NCBI GenBank assembly: GCA_023639215.1
Contig: CP097899.1
Location: 4,088,001-4,152,000 of the forward strand
Direction: 5' to 3'
DNA: 64,000 bases
Origin: Candidatus Pristimantibacillus lignocellulolyticus
Lineage (GTDB): Bacteria; Bacillota; Bacilli; Paenibacillales; Paenibacillaceae
The stretch's first letter is position 1. The number at the start of each line of letters is the position of its first letter. Positions 10,259 through 18,119 of the stretch are shown here, piece by piece. Both the position numbers and the translations under genes were made by a program. Under the pieces are notes generated by a model. That model did no database searches, was not told the origin of the DNA, and saw only the letters and a list, made by a program, of their open reading frames with translations.

Positions 10259-13057
10259 CTAGGCATAAGTTTGTTTGCTACCAATTGTTCTAAGTTTAGG
10301 AACTGCAAATAAAACAGATTTAGCGTTTTTATCCAATGAAGTTAGCTTCATCGTTGATTCTGTATCAAATATGTCATGTGTTAACAATAGTATATTTTTT
10401 TGATAATCATTATTTATAATCGTCTCTTCTAATGCTTCAATTATACGTTTTGGATCATCAGGAAAAGTTTCTTCTGGAATATGGTCAGGAACGGTATAGT
10501 TACAGCCACGTGGTATTATTTCATGATCAAGTAGATCACTTTCACTATATTTCCCTTCTTTTGGTATCGTATTTTTATTTGATTTATCGGTATTTGAAGA
10601 GATGGTTATTCCAAAAGGTAGGTTCATTAAAGATGAATTAAGTGTAATGGGAGAATTTCCCCATAATGCGGCTGGTGCATTTTTTACTATGGGCTGAATA
10701 ATAAAATTACTGCTTGTATCCTCCTCTTTGCTATCTAATGAAATCACATCATTTGAATCAGCTTTACTGAGCGTAACCTCTAACTCTATATTGACATCCT
10801 GCAATCCCATTGGTGGTATTCCAAATTTATTTCCTTCTAATCCATATGAATCATCCTCATGAACAAAGGACATTTTTGAAAATGGAAGCTGTGATTCAAT
10901 ATTAATGAGTAAGCGAAAACCATCTACAATATCAATAATATGTTGATCAGCATCATGTTCCTCTAATATCTGCATAATTAATCCATTTGAAATGGATATT
11001 TTGTTTACATCTGCACTAAATTGATTATGAATAGATGTAGAATTTGACTGTACATTCTTCTTATCTACTGCGTCTGGAATAAAGCTTTCTACAAACTCAT
11101 TCCACTGGATATTAGGTCTAGTTTGTGAGCTATTAGCACCGAAACTAATAGTAAATGAAATAATAAACCAACTAATTCTTGCAGTGCCAGAAAACTCAGG
11201 TCCCCAAATATGTAGATTTGCACCAAGTTCAATTTTAAAGGTAACTCTAGACCATAATATCTTTAGTGAATAAGATGCACCGACACTCACGTATAAATTT
11301 ACATCGTAAAAGAAGGGTTTCCAAGCTATTAAAAATTGAGCCCCTGCCGATAACCAGGCTCTAAGATTTCCCAGCTCAAATGTCAATGCGATATCAATAC
11401 CAGCCATAATACAGGAAGGAGTTAATGCAAAATAGCCTGAACCTTTTACCGAAGTATTATTATTAATAATCCAAGATATGCCGAGCTTAGGTATTGTTGG
11501 GTAATGTATATTGATAAAATCAGGATGATGTACTCCACCTATCGTAACGATGAAGTCTCCACTATAATCGCCCTTATACCAAAAACCTACTGCAAACCCT
11601 CCTGTTAGCTTACAGTCTGGATGAAATAAGAATGAACGATCGGTCAAAGCAGCCATTATTAGTAACTCACCTTGTTCAGGATCAAATGTCGCTTTTAGTG
11701 CTAATTCTGCAAAAATAATAGATTGATCATATTTTGACAGTGGTGGCATGGTAGCAGTAGATAATCCTAATAATGAAACCTTAGTAGAGTTACCAAACTC
11801 AATGCTAAGTAAGGCAAAACTTTCTAATATCCCAAAAGTTAGAAACTTTATCCCTGCTGTTGCAAAATATTGACCTGATTCAGGTTTAATATATTGATTT
11901 AGTGTCGTTAACACTTTATTAGGCTCTGATTTAGCTGATATTTCCTTGCTTTCACCTCTAGCTGCAGCTACAAGTGGGAATTGTGCAATTTTGTTTAACT
12001 CTGGTAGCACGATAGAGCGATTAATCCCAAAACCTAACGCGAATCCGTTCACATAAAAAAATGGTGGTCCACCAATTGGAACTGAAATCATACAAAAGGC
12101 AAAGAAAGATTTCTCGTTACTTCCCTTTAGTTCACCGTAAGATGCTAAAGCATCTAAACTAAATGTACCTATTTTTAATGATAACGTACCATTATAGAAA
12201 TCATCATTCGTTTTATATAATCCACCTGATAAGCTAAAAGCTGAGGTATTAAGCGAAACTAATAAGCCACTTAGACCAAAGCTAATATCCTTAAGATTTT
12301 TTAAAGAGGTTGATATGTATAATTCATAAAAGTCAAAGCGTACCTTAGAGATGGAAAAACTAGCATCTAAAAATAAATAAATACGTGAATCACCATCAGA
12401 GCCGTCTAGCATTACTCCAATTCTTGACAAATACAAAACACTAAAGGCTTTATTTACATCAAGCCAACATATTGTTTTGTCTTGTTGTTCATTCATAAGC
12501 CTCTCAGTAAGTCTCTTCTCATATTTTGCATTGATCGGAAGTTCAGTATTCATAATTATCAACTTTGAGAGAAACTTAAACACTACATTTTGATGAGGTA
12601 GATAATCCAAAGCTATCGATTCAAAATGAAAACCGTCAGTATCATAACAAAACTGACCTATAATTGGAATCTGTTTCAAATATAACGTTTGATTAAAATC
12701 TAATGAAATAGAGTAACGACGTTGATTGATGTCACTTAAGAGGGATGAATCTAACTTTAAATCACCAAAGCCTTTTATTCGGGCGAAAAATGCTAATTCA
12801 CTTTGATTACTGGCATAGCTTAATTCAACTTTTTTAATAAATAACTCAAAATCGAAAAACTTAGGAAGCTCAATATCAAAATAACGTGCTAGTTTACTAA
12901 ATACAAAGGTATAGTCCGTATTGACCCAATGTCCAGATACTTTTACGCCAACTTCTTTATTCTTTTGAAGCACGATTCGGAATCGTGCTTCATAAACTTC
13001 AAACTCTGCAAACAGCTCTACTTTATTTTCAAGTGCAGATTCAGCATCATTTTTCAT
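10259..13057 (-). CDS. DUF6603-like beta-rich protein, 932 aa
   Basis: ATG at 13057 with CAGGAGA 7 nt upstream. From about residue 200 to 700 the chain is a long run of alternating hydrophobic/polar strands with Gly turns (for example LSGLLVSLNTSAFSLSGGLY, VPIGGPPFFYVNGFALGFGI followed by NRSIVLPELN). This pattern, with the GG-PP-F...NGFA.GFG.NR block, is what I know as DUF6603, a family without an established role. The strand-rich middle could form a beta-solenoid or barrel-like body. The last 230 residues are polar and less ordered. No signal peptide, so if it reaches a membrane it does so by another route. Confidence 0.8.
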   Translation of the reverse strand: MKNDAESALENKVELFAEFEVYEARFRIVLQKNKEVGVKVSGHWVNTDYTFVFSKLARYFDIELPKFFDFELFIKKVELSYASNQSELAFFARIKGFGDLKLDSSLLSDINQRRYSISLDFNQTLYLKQIPIIGQFCYDTDGFHFESIALDYLPHQNVVFKFLSKLIIMNTELPINAKYEKRLTERLMNEQQDKTICWLDVNKAFSVLYLSRIGVMLDGSDGDSRIYLFLDASFSISKVRFDFYELYISTSLKNLKDISFGLSGLLVSLNTSAFSLSGGLYKTNDDFYNGTLSLKIGTFSLDALASYGELKGSNEKSFFAFCMISVPIGGPPFFYVNGFALGFGINRSIVLPELNKIAQFPLVAAARGESKEISAKSEPNKVLTTLNQYIKPESGQYFATAGIKFLTFGILESFALLSIEFGNSTKVSLLGLSTATMPPLSKYDQSIIFAELALKATFDPEQGELLIMAALTDRSFLFHPDCKLTGGFAVGFWYKGDYSGDFIVTIGGVHHPDFINIHYPTIPKLGISWIINNNTSVKGSGYFALTPSCIMAGIDIALTFELGNLRAWLSAGAQFLIAWKPFFYDVNLYVSVGASYSLKILWSRVTFKIELGANLHIWGPEFSGTARISWFIISFTISFGANSSQTRPNIQWNEFVESFIPDAVDKKNVQSNSTSIHNQFSADVNKISISNGLIMQILEEHDADQHIIDIVDGFRLLINIESQLPFSKMSFVHEDDSYGLEGNKFGIPPMGLQDVNIELEVTLSKADSNDVISLDSKEEDTSSNFIIQPIVKNAPAALWGNSPITLNSSLMNLPFGITISSNTDKSNKNTIPKEGKYSESDLLDHEIIPRGCNYTVPDHIPEETFPDDPKRIIEALEETIINNDYQKNILLLTHDIFDTESTMKLTSLDKNAKSVLFAVPKLRTIGSKQTYA

Positions 13058-13078
13058 AGTTATTCTCCTGTTTTTACG

Positions 13079-13615
13079 CTATATTAAGGAGTCAATATCT
13101 TCAAGTTCCATTTTGTCGATTACAAATTTGCGGTTTGTTTTATAGATGGCTATACCGAATCTCGTAATACGAAAGATTTGAAGGTCAGCAGGTGTTTCAA
13201 CATTATTTGTAATAACTAGATTAAATGCATATTCCAGTTTCTTTGTTGAATCATCAGCTTCTGATTTAGGTATTTTTGTTGTCTTATCCATGTACAGAAA
13301 TAATTGTTTAATTTCGATTTTAATATTCTTTAAATCTAGACCAAACTCTTTCAATTTGGCTGTAACTGCTACAACATCAATATTTACTCCACTAAATGAC
13401 TTAATTAAGTTATTCGCTTCAATGAGAAAATCTTCGATTGAAAATTCATTAGATTTAGGACTAGTTGGCATGACTAAAATTGATTTTTGTGTTTCAGTTG
13501 TCGTTTCTTTTGATGAGTAAATCCCCTTTAGTTCACAATTAAATAGCGTTAATTCAACAAACGCCTGCAGATTATAGTCGATATTTTCATCTTTCAAAAC
13601 AACTTCATTACTCAT
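13079..13615 (-). CDS. Hypothetical protein, 178 aa, first gene of the large operon
   Basis: ATG at 13615 with GGAGGAG 5-6 nt upstream, and a 21-nt gap to the DUF6603-like gene. Small soluble protein with predicted alternating strands and one amphipathic helix region (IEDFLIEANNLIKSF near residue 60). It ends in a strand-rich block (ADLQIFRITRFGIAIYKTNR). I do not recognise a family. Being promoter-proximal and coupled to the 932-residue gene, it may be its partner or chaperone; this is a guess from position. Confidence 0.75.
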   Translation of the reverse strand: MSNEVVLKDENIDYNLQAFVELTLFNCELKGIYSSKETTTETQKSILVMPTSPKSNEFSIEDFLIEANNLIKSFSGVNIDVVAVTAKLKEFGLDLKNIKIEIKQLFLYMDKTTKIPKSEADDSTKKLEYAFNLVITNNVETPADLQIFRITRFGIAIYKTNRKFVIDKMELEDIDSLI

Positions 13616-13783
13616 TTAATCTCCTCCATTATATAAAATAAAAGCTGCGACGCTGAATCGCTAATGGCGACATGAACATAGGTGTCTGAAAGTCTTTGTG
13701 GAATACAAGCTAAGTTGATTAAAACTGACGAAGAGAATTTGAGGTAGGAGTAAAACTGTAGGGTTATATTTGTGGATGGGCTT

Positions 13784-13812
13784 ATCATACCCTTACTTAC
13801 ATAAAATGACAA
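13784..13812 (-). promoter_or_regulatory. Sigma-A-type promoter for the 13.6-kb operon
   Basis: On the minus strand TTGTCA (13812-13807) and TATGAT (13789-13784) are separated by 17 nt. Transcription would start near 13777, giving a leader of about 160 nt before the first gene. It lies inside a 66-codon open frame (13612-13812) that starts at TTG within the -35 box, which argues against that frame being a gene. Confidence 0.6.
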
Positions 13813-14386
13813 TAGCGAATAATGTCGATTATACCCAATCTACATTACCTTCTAATAAACCTTTAAGTGGAATATTGGTATCGCGAGTCTTGCATGGTAG
13901 GAGCATCGGCGATTGGGGCTATTTAATGTAAATATTGTATCAATGTTCTTGTCCAGAGCAAATGACAAGAACTTGTATAGTTAAATAAAAAAAGCCTTGC
14001 TATGCAAGACTTCTAAACTATATATGTTGTTGTCCTCCGACACATATCTGCATTAATATTACCCATAACGTGTGGTAGTCTCATGTTGTTTTCGTTAGGG
14101 CTTCTGACATAGTCATATAGAACATATAAATAAGGCTCTGTTATACGTTTTTATGGTTTTTGCTCATTGAGTTAACTGGCAGAATAGTTTAGTTATACCT
14201 GTTATTTACCTTACACAATAGAAGTTTTTAGTGGTAAATTTGTTTGAAGGTGTAAGAAATAAACTCCAACGGATCAATATTATGTTACTATGTAAAAAGA
14301 TTCAATTATTCAAATGCTTGAACGAGATAATATAAAGACCAAACAAAATTAGTCGATTAACATAGTAATCTGAAAGGAACTCAAAC
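13813..14386. other. Gene-free stretch between the large operon and the acetyltransferase gene
   Basis: No coding frame is convincing here. It holds repeat copy A at 13942-14042, and otherwise AT-rich sequence leading to the acetyltransferase start. Confidence 0.6.
13942..14042 (+). repeat. Dispersed intergenic repeat, copy A
   Basis: About 100 bp. It starts with an inverted repeat (TTCTTGTC ... GACAAGAA), continues with AACTTGTAT-GTTAAATAAAAAA, a small hairpin (TTGC-TAT-GCAA) and ends TATATGTTGTTGTCCTCCGACA. Copy B at 20091-20187 has the same order of parts, with the hairpin changed to GCGC-TGG-GCGC, so the paired shape is kept while its bases differ. Confidence 0.8.
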
Positions 14387-14983
14387 ATGAAAAATCATAA
14401 TACACCAACTATAGAAACAGAAAGATTGATATTGCGAAAATTCAATGAAAATGACATAGAAGCTCTATTTGCTATCTACAAAGATGAAGCTGTGAATACC
14501 TATTTGCCGTGGTTTCCTTTGAAATCATTGGAGGAGGCGGGAAATTTCCTCAAAGACAAATATATCGAAGCCTATAAGCAGTCAAGAGGATATGAATATG
14601 CAATCTGCTTAAAAACTGATAATATCCCAATAGGTTATGTAAAAGTAAGCATTGAGGAGAACCACGATTTAGGGTATGGGTTGAGAAAAGAATTTTGGCA
14701 TAAAGGAATTGTAACAGAAGCAAGCAGAGCCATTGTTGAACAGGTAAAAAAAGATGGTTTTCTTTATATCACTGCTACACACGATATTAATAATCCTCGC
14801 AGTGGCGGAGTAATGAAGCAGTTAGGCATGAGCTATAAATATTCGTTTGAAGAACAATGGCAACCTAAAGATATACTGGTTACTTTCCGAATGTATCAAT
14901 TAAACTTTGACGGGCAAAATAATCGGGTGTATAAAGAATACTGGAATAAATATGCTGTTCATTTTATAGAAAATGATATATAG
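14387..14983 (+). CDS. GNAT acetyltransferase, RimJ/RimL-like, 198 aa
   Basis: ATG with GAAAGGA about 9 nt upstream. The opening IETERLILRKFNENDIEALF is the usual start of the RimJ/RimL-type GNAT fold, and GYGLRKEFWHKGIVTEASRA is the acetyl-CoA-binding loop region. It would transfer an acetyl group to an amine of a protein, antibiotic or metabolite; the substrate cannot be told. It is a single gene with no operon partner, next to dispersed repeats, and is followed by a tail of about 25 residues beyond the usual domain. Confidence 0.85.
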   Translation: MKNHNTPTIETERLILRKFNENDIEALFAIYKDEAVNTYLPWFPLKSLEEAGNFLKDKYIEAYKQSRGYEYAICLKTDNIPIGYVKVSIEENHDLGYGLRKEFWHKGIVTEASRAIVEQVKKDGFLYITATHDINNPRSGGVMKQLGMSYKYSFEEQWQPKDILVTFRMYQLNFDGQNNRVYKEYWNKYAVHFIENDI

Positions 14984-15039
14984 CTAGAAATAAAAGCGTT
15001 AAATTGATACAAAGTGGACAACGGACATTCAACTAACGG

Positions 15040-15115
15040 AAAACGATAGTTCAAAGAACATAGTACTTGTCGGAGGACAACAACATTTACGGTTAAAAGA
15101 CAAAAACATATATGG
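15040..15115 (-). repeat. Dispersed intergenic repeat, copy C (inverted)
   Basis: TGTCGGAGGACAACAAC at 15069-15085 is the reverse complement of the GTTGTTGTCCTCCGACA end of copies A and B. It is followed by two GGTTAA-type units (15090-15120), the second reading CATATATGGTTAACC. The order matches the other copies read from the minus strand. Confidence 0.7.
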
Positions 15116-15262
15116 TTAACCGTATCGTATCTTCCTCATTCCTCTCAATGACTAGGTACATCTTCTGGTGTATAGAAGATCGTTCCAATGGAGTTAAAAA
15201 ATTATATAAACTACTACTTTTCTATTAATAAACATACAAAAAAAGCAACAATTATCATGTTT

Positions 15263-15320
15263 GAACTGAACCCCGAATAGTAGACACTTTGAAAAGTGTC
15301 TACTATTCGGGGTTCAGTTC
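15263..15320. repeat. Perfect inverted repeat with 27-bp arms
   Basis: The left arm starts GAACTGAACCCCGAATAGTA and the right arm is its exact reverse complement, with a loop of about 4 nt. It lies 4 nt after the end of the sensor-kinase operon. On the minus strand it lacks a downstream T-run, so it is not a standard terminator. The arm resembles IS3/IS150-type terminal repeats (TG-AACTG-ACCCC form), so it may be two such ends joined without a transposase. Confidence 0.75.
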
Positions 15321-15324
15321 GAAG

Positions 15325-15537
15325 TTACCCTTTCTTACCTTTTCCCTTTTTTAACCTATACCCTTGATAAACGAGATACAATACAAGTGCAATTACAGCC
15401 ATCCAGATACAAGCGGACTGAAATATCCCTATGGAAAGCGAATTGGATCGATAGGAGGAAGCTGTGAAAGATAAACACGTCAAACCCATTATCATAAAAG
15501 TCAAAGCAATTAGCCAATCTGATCTCTTCACGAACAT
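15325..15537 (-). CDS. Small two-helix membrane protein, 70 aa
   Basis: It starts inside the end of the kinase gene (ATG overlapping the last codons, 15528-15537), which makes it the third gene of that operon. Two hydrophobic segments (about residues 9-27 and 40-60) are followed by a Lys/Gly-rich tail, suggesting a cytoplasmic C-terminus. No known family recognised. It may modulate the kinase or simply be an accessory envelope protein. Confidence 0.65.
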   Translation of the reverse strand: MFVKRSDWLIALTFMIMGLTCLSFTASSYRSNSLSIGIFQSACIWMAVIALVLYLVYQGYRLKKGKGKKG

Positions 15538-16934
15538 TCCTCCTTCTTCGTTGGAAGAAGGAATGCAACGCTAAAACAAGAACCATTTCCCATTTGACTA
15601 CTTACCTGAATAGAGCCTCCTTGCAACTCCACCAGCTTCTTTACAATCGAAAGTCCAAGTCCTGTACCGCCAGTTTGACGGGATCTTGATTTTTCTATCC
15701 GATAAAAACGGTCAAAGATGTATAGGAGTTCCTCTTCTGGGATTCCGATCCCAGTATCCTCGATGGATAGAATTAGCGTCTTGGATGTACAATTCAGTCG
15801 AACATCAATACGTCCAACTTCTGTATAGCGAACGGCGTTCTCTACAAGATTCATCACAATTTGCTCTAACCTCATCGCGTCGCCGCGAATAAGTGGAAGG
15901 GATTCCGAGGGATGAACAACGAGATCTAACCCTTTCTCCTTCGCTTTAAGTGCAGCGGTCTGTACCGCCTGATTGACCACATCTAGCAAGTCTACCCATT
16001 CCATCGATAAATTGAATTTCACTTCTTCCATCTTCGCAAGTTCAAATAAGTCATCCACCAAGTTGTGCATACGCAATCCCTCTTGATAAATGATGTCCAA
16101 GTAACGATCCCTTTCTTCTTCGGTTGTATATAATCGGTTCTTTACAACCTTTGCATATCCTTCTAAGTAAGTGATAGGTGTTCGCAATTCATGAGAGATA
16201 TTCGCGAAGAACTCCTGTCGTGTATCTCTGTAGCGCTGCAAATCCTCTGCTAAATTATTGATCGCCACTGCTAAATCACCGATTTCATCCTTACTCTGAA
16301 TTTTAAGTCGTGTCTCTAACTCCCCAATTGCGATTCTTTTTGTTGCTTGCTGCATTATAATAAGCGGACGAGAAAAGAACAAAGCGATCATCCATATAAT
16401 CCCCATCGCAAGTAGGAAAGCTCCTACAACAGAGAGAATCAATAAATTTCTAACAGCATCAAGAGACTGATCCATCCCTTGTGTCGATGCCATCACATAG
16501 ATTGCTGAAGAAATTTGGTTATCTTGATAGATCGGTTGGCCAATGATCAGATAACGATTCCCCAGCGGATCTTTATGTTCTATGTTAATGGTATTCCCTG
16601 CAAATATACGCTTTAAGTCCTCGGATCGAATAAACGACTGATCGGTCGAATCATGTATACCCGAATGATTCGTAACCTTCCCAGCTATATCTATATAAAA
16701 TAGACTAACGTTCGAAAAATCAGCGAACGTCTTAATCATTTCTTCGGAAGAAACATCAGTGGTTTCCGCCATGGAAATAAAATGAGAGGTCATCTCTGTG
16801 ACCTCTGTCCTCATCTTGGCTTGAAAGAAGTTTGAGAACATCTGATACAGGCTTACCCCGAGAAAGAGAAGGACAATAATGAACATGGCTGCGATGATCG
16901 ATCCCAGCTTTATCCCAATTCGATTGTTCCTCAT
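15528..16934 (-). CDS. HAMP sensor histidine kinase, 468 aa
   Basis: The start overlaps the regulator stop as ATGA. Two membrane helices (about residues 9-30 and 163-185) bracket an extracytoplasmic sensor region. HAMP follows, then the phospho-acceptor motif FFANISHELRTPITYLEGYA (His about residue 247) and the ATPase motifs N (LVENAVRY), G1 (DTGIGIP) and G2 (GGTGLGLSIVKKL). Partner of the response regulator just upstream. The nearby Met-rich multicopper oxidase and copper ATPase remnant suggest a copper or envelope-stress signal; this is inference from position. Confidence 0.92.
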   Translation of the reverse strand: MRNNRIGIKLGSIIAAMFIIVLLFLGVSLYQMFSNFFQAKMRTEVTEMTSHFISMAETTDVSSEEMIKTFADFSNVSLFYIDIAGKVTNHSGIHDSTDQSFIRSEDLKRIFAGNTINIEHKDPLGNRYLIIGQPIYQDNQISSAIYVMASTQGMDQSLDAVRNLLILSVVGAFLLAMGIIWMIALFFSRPLIIMQQATKRIAIGELETRLKIQSKDEIGDLAVAINNLAEDLQRYRDTRQEFFANISHELRTPITYLEGYAKVVKNRLYTTEEERDRYLDIIYQEGLRMHNLVDDLFELAKMEEVKFNLSMEWVDLLDVVNQAVQTAALKAKEKGLDLVVHPSESLPLIRGDAMRLEQIVMNLVENAVRYTEVGRIDVRLNCTSKTLILSIEDTGIGIPEEELLYIFDRFYRIEKSRSRQTGGTGLGLSIVKKLVELQGGSIQVSSQMGNGSCFSVAFLLPTKKEECS

Positions 16935-17638
16935 CCTTCTTCTCCTTGGGCGATAAATTTATAGCCTACACCCCAAACCGTTTGAATCGGGTCATAGCCG
17001 AGTTCTGCACGTTGCATCTTTTCCCGTATATTCTTGATATGAGTATCCACGACACGAGCATCGCCTGCATACTCATATCCCCATAATCGTACAACCAACT
17101 CTTCTCTTGCAAATGAGCGCTGAGAATGTTGTGCCAAACACAGTAGCACTTCAAATTCTTTAGGTGTAAATTCAATCGCTTTATTATGAATACGAACTTC
17201 TCGTGTATCGGTATGGATATGAAGATGCTGAAAGAAGATAACCTGTTCCTGATCTTTCTGAAAGTGACTGATCATAGAGCGCCTTAACAATGAAAAAACA
17301 CGCGCGAGTAATTCCTCAGGTTCAAACGGTTTTGTTAAATAATCGTCAGCTCCAATACCTAGCCCATGGACTTTATCTTTCGTTTCTGAACGAGCAGTGA
17401 GCATTAGGATGGGGAGGTTATTTGTTTCGCGAATGGTTTTGCAAACCTGCCATCCATCCATTCCAGGCATCATCACATCCAGTATCAATAGATCAAATGG
17501 TTGTTGTTTAATCATCGCTAATGCTTCGTAACCTGACGATGCTTCCTTTATTTCAAAGCCTTCTTTCATCAGATAAATACGAAGCAAGTTCCGCATATTC
17601 CATTCGTCATCCACTACTAATACGTTAATTTTTGCCAT
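16931..17638 (-). CDS. OmpR/PhoB-type response regulator, 235 aa
   Basis: The receiver domain has the acidic pair (VDDE), phospho-acceptor Asp in LLILDVMMPGMDGW (about residue 53) and Lys in LTKPFEPEEL. The C-terminal winged helix ends RVVDTHIKNIREK ... WGVGYKF. The gene begins with ATG after AGAAGGTGA. Transcribed ahead of its kinase from the promoter at 17671-17699. Probable targets are the multicopper oxidase or its own operon. Confidence 0.93.
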   Translation of the reverse strand: MAKINVLVVDDEWNMRNLLRIYLMKEGFEIKEASSGYEALAMIKQQPFDLLILDVMMPGMDGWQVCKTIRETNNLPILMLTARSETKDKVHGLGIGADDYLTKPFEPEELLARVFSLLRRSMISHFQKDQEQVIFFQHLHIHTDTREVRIHNKAIEFTPKEFEVLLCLAQHSQRSFAREELVVRLWGYEYAGDARVVDTHIKNIREKMQRAELGYDPIQTVWGVGYKFIAQGEEG

Positions 17639-17670
17639 GACTTCACCTTCTTTACTGCAGTACTATCTTC

Positions 17671-17699
17671 AATATATACGATTCAATTATTCCTTTCAA
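17671..17699 (-). promoter_or_regulatory. Promoter of the two-component operon
   Basis: TTGAAA (17699-17694), a 17-nt spacer and TATATT (17676-17671) on the minus strand, ending about 33 nt before the regulator start codon. Confidence 0.55.
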
Positions 17700-17709
17700 G
17701 AATACGGAC

Positions 17710-17844
17710 TTAGCGAGAAAGGTTTTGCTTTTGTTTAAGCTGTTCCAATAAGTCTTGCATCGCATTTTTTTGTTCTTTAAGCATATCCATTTCCATCTTC
17801 ATTTTCTATTCTTGCTCACCCGAATCCAGCTTACTTCCTTTCAT
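17710..17844 (-). pseudogene. Small Met/Lys/Gln-rich frame interrupted by one stop
   Basis: Reading from ATG at 17844: 12 codons, an in-frame TAG, then 31 codons (KMEMDMLKEQKNAMQDLLEQ within them) to TAA. The second part alone could be a 30-residue peptide from ATG at 17802. It looks helical and amphipathic. It may be a decayed small gene of the copper locus. Family not recognised. Confidence 0.3.
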
Positions 17845-17903
17845 TATCAAGCAGAACAACGATAACTTCATGAGTGGGCACATCAGTGCAATTAACCATT
17901 CCA

Positions 17904-18071
17904 TTGATGGAGAACCTTTGGTGGGCTACAGGCTACAACATCGTTGCGATCCCTCTTGCTGCAGATATCTTGTATCCGATTGGCATCGTACTAAATTCCG
18001 CGGTCGGTACAATTTTGATGTCGTTAAGCACCGTTATTGTAGCCATCAGCACCAAGTTATTACGACTTTAA
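17904..18071 (+). pseudogene. C-terminal remnant of a copper/heavy-metal P-type ATPase
   Basis: The frame reads MENLWWATGYNIVAIPLAAD, then LYPIGIVL and ends ILMSLSTVIVAISTKLLRL before TAA. This is the characteristic last two membrane helices of CopA/CopB-type P1B ATPases (Q-NLWWATGYN, GPA-GA-LMSLSTVIVA-NA). Nothing of the catalytic domains (DKTGT, HP) precedes it, so it is the leftover 3' end of a deleted gene. It lies tail to tail with the multicopper oxidase on the opposite strand. Confidence 0.85.
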
Positions 18072-18081
18072 ATCTTCAAAA

Positions 18082-18114
18082 AAACTCCTGCAGATTGCTA
18101 GACCTCAGGAGTTT
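18082..18114 (-). terminator. Rho-independent terminator of the multicopper oxidase gene
   Basis: AAACTCCTG and CAGGAGTTT pair around a 15-nt loop, and on the minus strand the stem runs into TTTTTTTGAAG. It sits 5 nt beyond the stop codon. Confidence 0.8.
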
Positions 18115-18119
18115 CTGTT

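Noticed and set aside
13612..13812. 66-codon minus-strand frame at the operon start
   Set aside because: Its TTG start lies inside the -35 box of the promoter and it only overlaps the first gene by four bases; no ribosome site.
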